Made by a program: the position numbers and the translations under genes. From Oenococcus kitaharae (GTDB taxonomy: Bacteria; Bacillota; Bacilli; Lactobacillales; Lactobacillaceae), in assembly GCF_025758695.1 (NCBI RefSeq), contig NZ_JANJQP010000004.1, positions 1-64,000 on the forward strand: DNA of 64,000 nucleotides, in the 5' to 3' direction. Positions 1 through 7,566 of the stretch are shown here, piece by piece (within the stretch, counting starts at the first letter, position 1; every line of letters starts with the position of its first letter). The notes below the pieces were generated by a model, which saw nothing but the letters and a program-made list of their open reading frames with translations, was not told the DNA's origin and did no database searches.

Positions 1-76
1 TATTATATCTTGTCTAGTGGCCTTTAAATCACTCATTAATTTTTCGTTAATTAAACGTCAATGTGCGAAACCAAAC

Positions 77-276
77 TCTCAAAATAAATTGAAAGTTCTA
101 TAGGTATTTTGAGAAATAAAAGTGTCCATCGCAATTAAGCCACGGACACTAAGAAAGATTTTAGATTTATGGAATGTAAGGGTTTGCACTCCCTTACGTT
201 CTTTATTATAAAACAATTCCCACCAGTTTGATCTAGTGGGAATTGTAAAAATTTTTTGGGGTCTATTCAAGAGACC
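77..276. repeat. Cluster of consecutive hairpins in a decayed intergenic region
   Basis: Four inverted repeats follow one another: 77-86/105-114 (10 of 10 bp), 121-127/144-150 (7 of 7), 172-182/191-201 (10 of 11, the odd pair being a possible G-U) and 213-223/236-246 (11 of 11), then a short GGTCT/AGACC at 260-264/272-276. No convincing gene lies here; a 69-codon open frame on the minus strand simply runs through the hairpins. The stretch could be the end of a degraded mobile element or several old terminators. I could not assign it to a family. Confidence 0.45.
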
Positions 277-320
277 GGCTCTCGTCAACTATTAATGTAT
301 TCAATAGTACTGAACAGTTC

Positions 321-487
321 CTAACTAAAAAGTACAAGACTTTCAAGAGACAAAAGCAACAATTTACTTTATTTGATGAACATTACGAGCCCTTAACTAT
401 TATTTAAATAAAAACGCCCATCGTAATCATAATGAACAAACACAAGCTCCTATTGCGTACCAACTAAAAGAATCCGTTCCAGATTAA
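321..487 (+). pseudogene. Possible transposase C-terminal fragment, frameshifted
   Basis: Two overlapping frames read as one decayed protein end. Frame 321-407 gives a basic stretch ending FDEHYEPLTII, then stop; the next frame, from 407, gives NKNAHRNHNEQTQAPIAYQ and stops at 485-487. An N-x-x-H pattern followed by 'P-I-A-Y' resembles the last residues of DDE transposases of IS3-like elements. No catalytic residues, start codon or paired terminal repeats are visible, so this is only a suggestion. Positions 488-621 hold nothing recognisable. Confidence 0.3.
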
Positions 488-621
488 CAGGAGAATTGAG
501 ACTCCTATAAGTATCATAGATGAAAAACAGCTAGGACAAGAAATAGTGAATTGTATCTGTGCCTTGCTTTGAAAACAAGGAGCCAAAAGCTGCTTGATCA
601 TTCTAACCGGCATACTTAACT

Positions 622-747
622 TCAATTATCACCAAATACTTGTTTGGTCATCATGTCAGAAATGGCCTGCTGTTGTTTGTTAGAGGAACTGTGAAGGAAA
701 TGAGCCAGCTTTTGGTTAACTTCTTGATCAATAAAATAACGTATCAT
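622..747 (-). CDS. Small hypothetical protein, 41 aa, coupled to the upstream ORF
   Basis: The ATG at 747-745 overlaps the TGA stop of the 142-aa ORF (ATGA arrangement). It encodes 41 residues starting MIRYFIDQEV and ending KQVFGDN, polar and probably alpha-helical, with no recognisable domain. It may be a translationally coupled gene, or the true C-terminus of the preceding membrane protein after a one-base frameshift. The ATGA overlap favours coupling, but in a decayed neighbourhood a broken gene is equally possible. Function unknown. Confidence 0.35.
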   Translation of the reverse strand: MIRYFIDQEVNQKLAHFLHSSSNKQQQAISDMMTKQVFGDN

Positions 748-1172
748 GCCCAATTGTCGGCTTTAGAGGAAAGCTGAGTAATGGCAAAAAGGTCTGTCAA
801 CTGAGCGGCTGAAAAGTAATGTCCGGTTAATTTCTGGTAGCTTATGTTCAACGACTGAGCATCTTGGTATAGCTGCGATTGGTGTTGCCTATTGTGATTG
901 AAATCCAAATTGGTAAAATCAACAGCCAAATTTCGTTCCTGACCAATTGTCTGGTCAACGTGCTGGTTTTCTGATGGCTGAAAAGCGGAATTAGAAAAAA
1001 GGACTTGGGAACCAGGCACTCGTCCCGCAGTCAGCATGAGCACCATACCGGCCAAGGCGACCGCTAAGGCAACTACTTGATTAAGCCGTTTTGTTTCCTT
1101 CACCATTAGAAAAAGATAGAAACCAATCCCAACTAACGCCAGTAGCAGTCCCATCAATTCCATTAAAAGCAT
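744..1172 (-). CDS. Hypothetical membrane protein, 142 aa
   Basis: Two hydrophobic segments near the N-terminus (about residues 5-23 and 33-50) separated by a short basic loop (KETKR) suggest a small protein with two membrane helices. A polar, Gln/Asn-rich tail of about 90 residues follows. No family is recognised. There is no strong ribosome site before the first ATG (two further in-frame ATGs lie within the first six codons), so the exact start is unsure. It lies in the poorly conserved region beside tRNA-Ala and may belong to a remnant of transferred DNA. Confidence 0.45.
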   Translation of the reverse strand: MLLMELMGLLLALVGIGFYLFLMVKETKRLNQVVALAVALAGMVLMLTAGRVPGSQVLFSNSAFQPSENQHVDQTIGQERNLAVDFTNLDFNHNRQHQSQLYQDAQSLNISYQKLTGHYFSAAQLTDLFAITQLSSKADNWA

Positions 1173-1317
1173 TTTATCTGCTCACCCGTCATTATTATAA
1201 AATGCCTGCTTGCCTAAAAACAAGTCTTGTCTGCTTTCGAAGCTGAAAGACACAAAGGAAAGTGCTGACCCCACGGGGAGCTTGGCCTTATCATGAAGCC
1301 ACAAGGAGAAGTAACAA

Positions 1318-1437
1318 ATGAATTTACTAGCTGCTGGTGATTTAGCCAAGAATTTGAAAACTAATTACGATCTCATTGTTGAACGTGCCATGGTTCTCGT
1401 TCAATTCAGGGAAGCCGCCTACGACAAAGAAAGGTAG
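1318..1437 (+). CDS. Small ORF of 39 aa with good ribosome site
   Basis: An AAGGAG sits 9 nt before the ATG. The product begins MNLLAAGDLA and ends AAYDKER, with no recognised domain; it may be the surviving N-terminus of a longer lost gene. A competing 56-codon frame lies on the opposite strand (1508 to 1338, starting MNIFHQDF) and has no clear ribosome site. Only one of the two is likely real; I favour the plus-strand ORF because of its Shine-Dalgarno. Confidence 0.3.
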   Translation: MNLLAAGDLAKNLKTNYDLIVERAMVLVQFREAAYDKER

Positions 1438-1978
1438 GATTGCTTTATCCCGAAAGCTTTCTTCAGCAATCTCGGTTTCGATAATAAAATCTTGATGAAA
1501 AATATTCATTTTAGTTAATCAAGGAATTTAATAAGTAGAATTGATGCCTAAATAGTTGTACTGTTTTTGTCGTATAATCAAAATTGCAAACAGGGTTCTG
1601 GGAGTTATAGTAGGAAATCTACGTTTTTCAGAAAATCAATATACAAAGTATCAAAGGTTCGCTATTACGGGGGCTGATTAGCTCTGCTGGATTGAATTAA
1701 AATAACGAGTTAAACAAATAGTTTAGTCCCATCCCTTACACTCCGAGAAATTTAAAGGATTTGTCATCAATTACAAAAAGCAAGAAAATACTTCTTGCTT
1801 TTTTACTTGCTCTTAAGAAATGATCATGTCCGTGAAGTCATTTACTGACCTCTCTATTTAATAAATTTGATTACTTTTTTGATTACTTTCTTTCGTAATC
1901 AAGGAGCATACTCAGAACAACATTAAGCCTGAAAAATGCCTAGTCATGGGCTTTGTACATCTATAGAGCATATTTGTA
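1438..1978. other. Intergenic region without a supported gene
   Basis: No ORF with a ribosome site is seen on either strand apart from the weak antisense frame ending at 1338. A promoter-like TATAAT lies near 1574-1579. The only clear element is the hairpin terminator at 1775-1806. The region reads as decayed DNA flanking the tRNA gene. Confidence 0.5.
1775..1806. terminator. Bidirectional intrinsic terminator
   Basis: Perfect 11-bp stem (1775-1785 with 1793-1803, sequence AAAAAGCAAGA) around a 7-nt loop, with an A-run on the left and T-run on the right, so it can work in both directions. It may end transcription from the minus-strand tRNA gene. Confidence 0.7.
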
Positions 1979-2051
1979 TGGACATTACGGGATTCGAACC
2001 CGTGACCTCTGCCATGCGAAGGCAGCGCTCTCCCAGCTGAGCTAAACGCCC
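1979..2051 (-). tRNA. tRNA-Ala (anticodon CGC)
   Basis: A full cloverleaf can be drawn on the minus strand: 7-bp acceptor stem from 2051, D arm GCTC/GAGC with an 8-nt loop, anticodon stem CTGCC/GGCAG around loop TTCGCAT (anticodon CGC, reads GCG), T arm ACGGG/CCCGT with TTCGAAT loop, discriminator A73 at 1979. The acceptor stem has the G3-U70 wobble pair, the known alanine identity element. The 3' CCA is not encoded. The gene borders the degraded stretch to its left, which fits a tRNA used as an integration point, although no duplicated 3' end was found. Confidence 0.93.
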
Positions 2052-2098
2052 GAAGAAACGAATGCGTATGGAACGCGTTCGTTTATTACATATTCATT

Positions 2099-3352
2099 CT
2101 AATGTACTTTGGCTAGAAAATATTTTTTCTTTCCACGGCGAATAACCACAAAATGGCCTTCGAATTTGTCTGCAGGATTGATAACTGCATCGACATCAGT
2201 GATTTTTTGACCATTGATTGAAATAGCACCATTTTTCAAATCCTCACGTGCCTGACGTTTGGACTTTTCAATGAGGTTATCTTGCGTCAGCAGGTCCAAG
2301 ACAGGAATTTCGCCACTATTGATTGTTATAGAAGGCACACTGGAAAACGCCGCTGCTACCTGCTTACCGGTAAGATTCTGTACCTCACCGGTAAATAAAA
2401 TCTGTGAAATTTTTTCGGCTTCTTGAACAGCTTCTGGTCCATGGACAAAGGCTGTTACTTCTTGTGCCAAACGTTTTTGTGCAGCGCGTTCTTCTGGTGC
2501 TTCAGCAACTTGTTTGGCTAACTGATCAATTTCATCTGGATTTAAGAAAGTGAAAATCTTTAATAGCTTGATAACATCAGTGTCGGATTGATTGTAGAAG
2601 AATTGATAAAACTCATAAGGCGACAGCAGATCTGGATCCAACCAAATGGCGCCGCCGGCAGATTTACCAAACTTTGTGCCATCGGATTTCAATAGCAGTG
2701 GCACGGTCAAGCCAAAAGCTTTAGCCTCTGGACCAACCATTTTGTGGATTAATTCGACACCACTGGAAATGTTGCCGTACTGGTCGCTGCCGCCTACCTG
2801 CAGCTGCACGTCTTTTTCTTTATACAAAGTATAAAAATCAATCGCCTGGAGAATTTGATAAGTGAATTCTGTAAAGCTGATGCCGACTTCCAAGCGGGAA
2901 GCGACAACATCTCGTTTCAGCATGACATTGATCGGAAACAATTTTCCGAAATCGCGTAAAAATGAAATCAGGTTGAGTTTGGATAGCCAATCATAATTGT
3001 TGACAATCTCAAAACCATCTTTACCGAATAGACGAGTTAACTGTTTTGTAATTCGCTTCACGTTTTCATCAAAAACATCAGGGGGCAACAGTTGCCTTTC
3101 GGTGGCTTTTCCTGAAGGGTCGCCGATCATACCTGTGCCGCCGCCAATCACAATCACTGGTCGATGGCCGGCATTTTGGAATCTTTTCAAAATTGTCAGC
3201 GGGATTAAATTACCAATATGGATCGATTTTGCGGTTGGGTCAACACCTACATACAAGCTGATTTTTTTTGTTTTCAGCAAGTCAGTCAGGCCGGCTTCGT
3301 CAGTGGTTTGATTAATGGAACCACGCCATTTTAGATCTTCGATAATGCCCAT
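2099..3352 (-). CDS. tyrS: Tyrosyl-tRNA synthetase
   Basis: Charges tRNA-Tyr with tyrosine in the cytoplasm. The 417-aa protein has the class I HIGH-type motif as HIGN (about residues 45-48), a KFGKS motif for the KMSKS loop, the tyrosine-pocket region around VGGSDQYGN, and a C-terminal S4 RNA-binding domain (about 350-417, ending in RRGKKKYFLAKVH). The start is the ATG at 3352, preceded by a GGAGG; an open frame continues 21 codons upstream, but that part lies inside the T-box leader and is not coding. Expression should respond to uncharged tRNA-Tyr through that leader. Confidence 0.96.
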   Translation of the reverse strand: MGIIEDLKWRGSINQTTDEAGLTDLLKTKKISLYVGVDPTAKSIHIGNLIPLTILKRFQNAGHRPVIVIGGGTGMIGDPSGKATERQLLPPDVFDENVKRITKQLTRLFGKDGFEIVNNYDWLSKLNLISFLRDFGKLFPINVMLKRDVVASRLEVGISFTEFTYQILQAIDFYTLYKEKDVQLQVGGSDQYGNISSGVELIHKMVGPEAKAFGLTVPLLLKSDGTKFGKSAGGAIWLDPDLLSPYEFYQFFYNQSDTDVIKLLKIFTFLNPDEIDQLAKQVAEAPEERAAQKRLAQEVTAFVHGPEAVQEAEKISQILFTGEVQNLTGKQVAAAFSSVPSITINSGEIPVLDLLTQDNLIEKSKRQAREDLKNGAISINGQKITDVDAVINPADKFEGHFVVIRRGKKKYFLAKVH

Positions 3353-3563
3353 AAAAACCTCCGGATAATAAAAAACGCCTCGATATGATCGGGACGAATT
3401 TCTCCGCGGTACCACCCGGATTGTGTTTTTGCAAACACCAGCTTAATTATCGAGACGGATCTCAAAAAGATAGTTGCTGTGTAATTCGTGAATTTTCTGG
3501 GTCGGTTTTCAACTAGCACCGACTCTCTAAATGACCGCCAATTCACTACTGTCAGCTGAGATT
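3353..3563 (-). promoter_or_regulatory. T-box riboswitch leader of tyrS (Tyr specifier TAC)
   Basis: On the minus strand the leader carries the invariant T-box sequence GGTGGTACCGCG (3416-3405) followed by a terminator stem (about 3395-3375, 8 of 9 pairs, loop CAT) and a T-run, then GGAGG and the tyrS ATG. A TAC tyrosine codon at 3483-3481 lies in the context AATTACAC expected of a specifier loop. A TACAAT -10 box sits at 3575-3570, placing the start near 3563. In the known mechanism, uncharged tRNA-Tyr pairs with the specifier and T-box and allows readthrough. Confidence 0.92.
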
Positions 3564-3581
3564 GTCTACATTGTACCAGAA

Positions 3582-4277
3582 TCATGGCAGTAGTGAAATG
3601 ATCATTTTGACAAGCAGATAGAAAAGAAAAACAAGCACAAAAGCAGTGGCACCGATAATCATTTCTTGTTGGAGTAATTCCACGAGTATACTCATCGATA
3701 CATTTTTAAATACTTTCATGGCCAGTGCTGCTAGAAAAATCAGCAATAACGCGATCCAAAGCCCTTGACTAGCATTATGGAGATCAGCGCTGGATAAGCC
3801 GACACCCAGCAATAGCGAGAATGTGAGCAGCAGCCACAGAAAAAATTGCCAATCCAGATTAAGGGTGAAATTGAATAAATTTGGCTGGAGATAAAGAGTT
3901 AAAAAGTAAATAACGATGCCGTTTCCGAAAATTGGTGCTGTACCGATTAACAAATTTCCGAATGTCTGCCAAGGATTTCTAGGGTTAGCGGAATGTTGCA
4001 CAAAACCTACTTGGTTGTTTTTCGGCAGCTGTAACAAGCGAAAATGCTGGATATGATGACCGAAAAGCAATGCCATGATCAGATGGGATAATTCGTGAAC
4101 AATGATTCCCAAAGAAGCCAATAATAGATAACAGTTTGTTCCCAAGCGTCCTGTGATCACACTGGCAAGCCGGTTGGATAAACAAGATAGCAACCAAGAA
4201 AAAAGGCCGGGCAAAATCAGCAGCATGATCGATAGCATCGCGAAATATTCAAGGATTGTTTCAGCGACTAAAATCAC
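3582..4277 (-). CDS. Putative membrane zinc metalloprotease (M50-like)
   Basis: A 231-aa, very hydrophobic protein with about five or six membrane segments. The motif IIVHELSHLIMALLFG contains HELSH (His61, Glu62, His65), the HExxH zinc signature seen inside a membrane helix in site-2-protease-like families. I do not see a clear distal N-P-x-D zinc ligand, so activity is unproven and the family call is tentative. The start is the GTG at 4277, which directly follows the stop of the upstream YbaK gene, so the two genes are probably one transcript. It ends about 20 nt before the tyrS promoter. Confidence 0.55.
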   Translation of the reverse strand: MILVAETILEYFAMLSIMLLILPGLFSWLLSCLSNRLASVITGRLGTNCYLLLASLGIIVHELSHLIMALLFGHHIQHFRLLQLPKNNQVGFVQHSANPRNPWQTFGNLLIGTAPIFGNGIVIYFLTLYLQPNLFNFTLNLDWQFFLWLLLTFSLLLGVGLSSADLHNASQGLWIALLLIFLAALAMKVFKNVSMSILVELLQQEMIIGATAFVLVFLFYLLVKMIISLLP

Positions 4278-4786
4278 TAGTCAGCTGTCAGATCAGCAAA
4301 AGAGGCCGAAATTAAATCAGCTACTTGTTGGGCATCGATTAAGTCACTACGGCCCAATTCACCAGCTGACACATAAATTTTGCCATCGGTTAACGCCTGT
4401 TTATCAAAATAAATTGGGAACTTTCCGTGATGATTGTGCCAGATACCGACCGGATTATTTGCGCCATGAACATAGCCGGTTGTCTTTTGCAGTTCTTTTA
4501 ATGGCAGCATTTCAGTACGCTTGTTTCCCGAAGCGGCCGCCAGTTTTTTCTCGTCTAGATGAGCTGTGATAGGTAAAACAGCAATGATCGGCCCGGTTTT
4601 ATCGCCGCTAGAAGCCAGTGTTTTGTAAATTAATGATTGCCGGTCAATGCCAGCCCGGACCAGCATCTGTGGTATTTGTTCTTTACTAGTATTTAAAAAA
4701 TCTATCTGAATAGGTTTATAAACAATTTTATTTTTATCCAGTAATTGCTCAACTTGTGTTTTTTTAATCTTTGGATGTTTACTCAT
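4277..4786 (-). CDS. ybaK: YbaK/EbsC-type Cys-tRNA(Pro) deacylase
   Basis: A 169-aa protein of the YbaK/ProX editing family, which hydrolyses Cys-tRNA(Pro) mischarged by prolyl-tRNA synthetase. Family features seen are the N-terminal KTQVEQLLDKNKIVYKP, the ASSGDKTGPIIAVLP strand, the conserved Lys in DEKKLA and the PVGIWHNHHGKFPIYFD segment. The length fits the family. No Shine-Dalgarno precedes the ATG; a TAAAAT hexamer ends 6 nt upstream, so the message may be leaderless. It is divergent from phosphoketolase. Confidence 0.88.
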   Translation of the reverse strand: MSKHPKIKKTQVEQLLDKNKIVYKPIQIDFLNTSKEQIPQMLVRAGIDRQSLIYKTLASSGDKTGPIIAVLPITAHLDEKKLAAASGNKRTEMLPLKELQKTTGYVHGANNPVGIWHNHHGKFPIYFDKQALTDGKIYVSAGELGRSDLIDAQQVADLISASFADLTAD

Positions 4787-4811
4787 AATTAAATTTTAAT
4801 TCTTTCTTAAT

Positions 4812-4877
4812 TGTAAGCGTTAACAGCAGAGACAAGGCGTTTCCACGCCTTAACCAGCGCTGAGTTTGCTGTATAAT
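4812..4877 (+). promoter_or_regulatory. cre site and promoter of phosphoketolase
   Basis: TGTAAGCGTTAACA at 4812-4825 matches the CcpA consensus TGWAANCGNTNWCA at all 14 positions. The promoter is TTAACC (4850-4855), a 16-bp spacer and TATAAT (4872-4877). A small hairpin (AAGGCG/CGCCTT, 4834-4839/4846-4851) lies between cre and the -35. The cre sits upstream of the -35, a position from which CcpA often activates, which suits a central catabolic gene; this is inference. Confidence 0.75.
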
Positions 4878-4938
4878 GGATCATGTTAAGGTGCGCCCAG
4901 AGCGTGCTTTAGAAAAAAAGATTAGGAGATATTAATAC

Positions 4939-7392
4939 ATGGCAGCTAATGCACCTGCAGTTGATTATGATTCAACTGAATATCTAGAACTCGTCGATAA
5001 GTGGTGGCGTGCAACCAACTACTTGTCTGGCGGAATGATTTTCCTAAAGAGCAACCCACTCTTTAGTGTTACGCATACTCCTTTAAAAGAAGAAGATGTT
5101 AAATTTAAGCCAATTGGTCACTGGGGAACTATCTCAGGACAGACTTTCTTGTATGCTCATGAGAACCGTTTGATCAACAAGTATGGATTGAATTCCTTCT
5201 ATGTTGAAGGACCTGGTCATGGTGGCCAAGTTATGGTTACGAATTCATATCTTGATGGTTCATACACGGAAGACTATCCAGAGATTACTCAGGATCTTAA
5301 AGGTATGGCTAAGTTATTCAAGCGCTTCTCATTCCCTGGTGGAATTGGATCACATGCGACAGCTCAGACACCTGGTTCTTTCCATGAAGGTGGTGAGTTA
5401 GGTTATTCACTTTCTCACGGTATTGGCGCTATTCTTGATAACCCTGATCAGATTGGTTTCGTTACAGTCGGCGATGGCGAGACTGAGACTGGTCCAGCTA
5501 TGACTGCTTGGCACGGTTTGAAGTTCGTTAACCCGAAGACTGACGGTGCCGTACTGCCAGTTCTTGATTTAAACGGTTGGAAGATTTCTAACCCGACTAT
5601 CTTTAGCCGCATGTCTGATGAACAGATTACCAAGTTCTTCGAAGGACTTGGCTGGTCACCACGTTTCCTTGAAAACGATGATATTCATGATTACATGGCT
5701 TATCACGAAAAAGCTGCCAAAATTTTTGATAAAGCAATCGAAGATATTAAGCAGATTCAAAAAGATGCTCGTGAAAATGATAAATATCAAGATGGTACTG
5801 TCCCTGCATGGCCAGTGATCATTGCTCGTTTGCCAAAGGGCTGGGGCGGTCCGAAATTTGATGAAGACGGCAACCCAATTGAAAATAGTTTCCGTGCTCA
5901 CCAAGTTCCATTGAACTTCTCAGCTGAGCATATGGAAGAATTACCACAGTTTGAAGAGTGGATGAATTCTTACAAGCCTGAAGAATTATTTAATGAGGAC
6001 GGTTCTTTGAAGGCTGAAATTGCTGCGATTGCACCTAAAGGCAAGAGTCGTATGGCCGCTAACCCGCTTGCAAACGCCGGTGTTGATAATTCCGACTTGA
6101 AACTCCCTGATTGGAAAGAGTACACGACTGGTGTTACTCCTGAAAACCGTGGGCATGAAATGAAAGATGGCAACATGAACATGGACATGGTTACTCTGTC
6201 TGGATTCTTGGCCGGCGTAGCTAAGTTGAACCCGACACGTTTCCGCTTCTTTGGACCAGATGAGACGATGTCTAACCGCTTGTGGAAGTTGTTCGATAAG
6301 ACACCTCGTCAGTGGATGAGCAAGATTAAGTTCCCTAATGACGCTTTGCTTGCCCCAGAAGGCCGTATCATTGATTCTCAGTTGTCTGAGCACCAAGCTG
6401 AAGGCTGGTTGGAAGGTTATACTTTGACCGGACGTGTCGGCATGTTTGCTTCTTATGAGTCCTTCTTGCGTGTTGTTGATTCTATGATCAACGAATACTT
6501 CAAGTGGATCCGTCAAGCTGATGCTGAGCCATGGCGCAACAAGTATCAATCATTGAATTTGATTTCTACCTCTACGGTCTTCCAGCAAGACCATAACGGT
6601 TATACTCACCAAGATCCTGGTATGTTGACGAACTTGGCCGAGAAGAAACAAAACTACATCCGCCAGTATCTACCGGCTGATGGTAACGAATTGTTGGCCG
6701 TTGCTGCACGTGCCTTAGTTGACCGTCAGAAGATCAACCATATCGTTGCTTCTAAGCAGCCTCGTCAACAGTGGTTCACTACTGAAGAAGCTGAAAAATT
6801 GGTTAACGATGGTCTTGGCATTGTTGATTGGGCATCCACGGCTCCTAAGGGTGATGTTGATATTACCTTTGCTTCAGCTGGTACTGAACCAACGATCGAG
6901 ACACTTGCTGCTTTGTGGCTTGTCAACCAGGCATTCCCTGATGTTAAGTTCCATTATGTGAACGTTGTTGAATTGGGACGTTTGCAAAAGAAAGTTGGAC
7001 CTTTGAACGATGACCGTTCATTGTCTGATGAAGAATTCGATAAGTTCTTCCCAGCTGGCAAGCCTGTTGTCTTTGGCTTCCATGGCTTTGAAGATTTGAT
7101 CGAATCAATCTTCTATGAGCGTAATCACCACAATCTTCATGCACATGGTTATCGTGAAGATGGTGATATCACGACAACTTATGACATGCGTGTTTATTCT
7201 GAATTGGATCGTTTCCACCAAGCAATCGATGCTGTTTCAGCATTGAAAGATGAAGGCGTTGTTGATGGCGAAAAGGCTGATAACTTTATCGCTGATATGA
7301 ACAAAATTCTCGACAAACATTTCGAAGTTACTCGTAATGAAGGTCGCGATATCGAAGAATTTACTGATTGGAACTGGAGTCCTTTGAAGTAA
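4939..7392 (+). CDS. xpk: Xylulose-5-phosphate/fructose-6-phosphate phosphoketolase
   Basis: The key enzyme of the heterolactic pathway: it cleaves xylulose-5-P (and in many members fructose-6-P) with phosphate to acetyl-P and glyceraldehyde-3-P (or erythrose-4-P), using thiamine diphosphate and Mg. At 817 aa it has the normal family length. Visible motifs include GHW near residue 60, EGPGHGGQ (90-97), GGIGSHA (about 134-140) and the ThDP-binding GDGETETGP (178-186). The start has AGGAG 9 nt upstream. It is a single-gene unit with a promoter, a cre and its own terminator. Codon use looks optimised, as expected for an abundant protein. Confidence 0.97.
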   Translation: MAANAPAVDYDSTEYLELVDKWWRATNYLSGGMIFLKSNPLFSVTHTPLKEEDVKFKPIGHWGTISGQTFLYAHENRLINKYGLNSFYVEGPGHGGQVMVTNSYLDGSYTEDYPEITQDLKGMAKLFKRFSFPGGIGSHATAQTPGSFHEGGELGYSLSHGIGAILDNPDQIGFVTVGDGETETGPAMTAWHGLKFVNPKTDGAVLPVLDLNGWKISNPTIFSRMSDEQITKFFEGLGWSPRFLENDDIHDYMAYHEKAAKIFDKAIEDIKQIQKDARENDKYQDGTVPAWPVIIARLPKGWGGPKFDEDGNPIENSFRAHQVPLNFSAEHMEELPQFEEWMNSYKPEELFNEDGSLKAEIAAIAPKGKSRMAANPLANAGVDNSDLKLPDWKEYTTGVTPENRGHEMKDGNMNMDMVTLSGFLAGVAKLNPTRFRFFGPDETMSNRLWKLFDKTPRQWMSKIKFPNDALLAPEGRIIDSQLSEHQAEGWLEGYTLTGRVGMFASYESFLRVVDSMINEYFKWIRQADAEPWRNKYQSLNLISTSTVFQQDHNGYTHQDPGMLTNLAEKKQNYIRQYLPADGNELLAVAARALVDRQKINHIVASKQPRQQWFTTEEAEKLVNDGLGIVDWASTAPKGDVDITFASAGTEPTIETLAALWLVNQAFPDVKFHYVNVVELGRLQKKVGPLNDDRSLSDEEFDKFFPAGKPVVFGFHGFEDLIESIFYERNHHNLHAHGYREDGDITTTYDMRVYSELDRFHQAIDAVSALKDEGVVDGEKADNFIADMNKILDKHFEVTRNEGRDIEEFTDWNWSPLK

Positions 7393-7416
7393 ATCTGTTC
7401 ATTTAATAAATGATTG

Positions 7417-7450
7417 AAAACCACGGATTAATTGTCCGTGGTTTTTGTTT
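7417..7450 (+). terminator. Intrinsic terminator of xpk
   Basis: Perfect 11-bp stem AAAACCACGGA (7417-7427) with TCCGTGGTTTT (7435-7445), a 7-nt loop and a T-rich tail. Confidence 0.88.
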
Positions 7451-7482
7451 GTTTAAAATTTTACGGAATATCTTTAATTTTA

Positions 7483-7538
7483 TGTAAGCGCTTTAAAATA
7501 TGTGCTATTATTTATTAGTAAAATTAGTGAAACGTTTC
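7483..7538 (+). promoter_or_regulatory. cre, promoter and LacI-type operator of the GH3/phosphorylase genes
   Basis: TGTAAGCGCTTTAA (7483-7496) matches the cre consensus at 13 of 14 positions and covers the -35 region. An extended -10, TGCTATTAT, has its hexamer at 7506-7511. The palindrome GAAACGTTTC at 7529-7538 lies just after the predicted start point. The same three-part layout occurs at 13004-13049, so both units are probably repressed together by CcpA and by the local LacI protein encoded at 16145. Confidence 0.75.
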
Positions 7539-7566
7539 TACAGAAAAAAGAAAAGGAGATATTTCA

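Noticed and set aside
1640-2051. Possible attachment-site duplication of the tRNA-Ala 3' end (ATTACGGG near 1665)
   Set aside because: Only eight bases are shared with the tRNA and no integrase gene or longer repeat was seen; chance match.
2646-3311. Plus-strand frames opposite tyrS
   Set aside because: Shadows of the tyrS coding sequence.
3331-3585. 84-codon minus-strand open frame upstream of tyrS
   Set aside because: It lies across the T-box leader, specifier and terminator; not coding.
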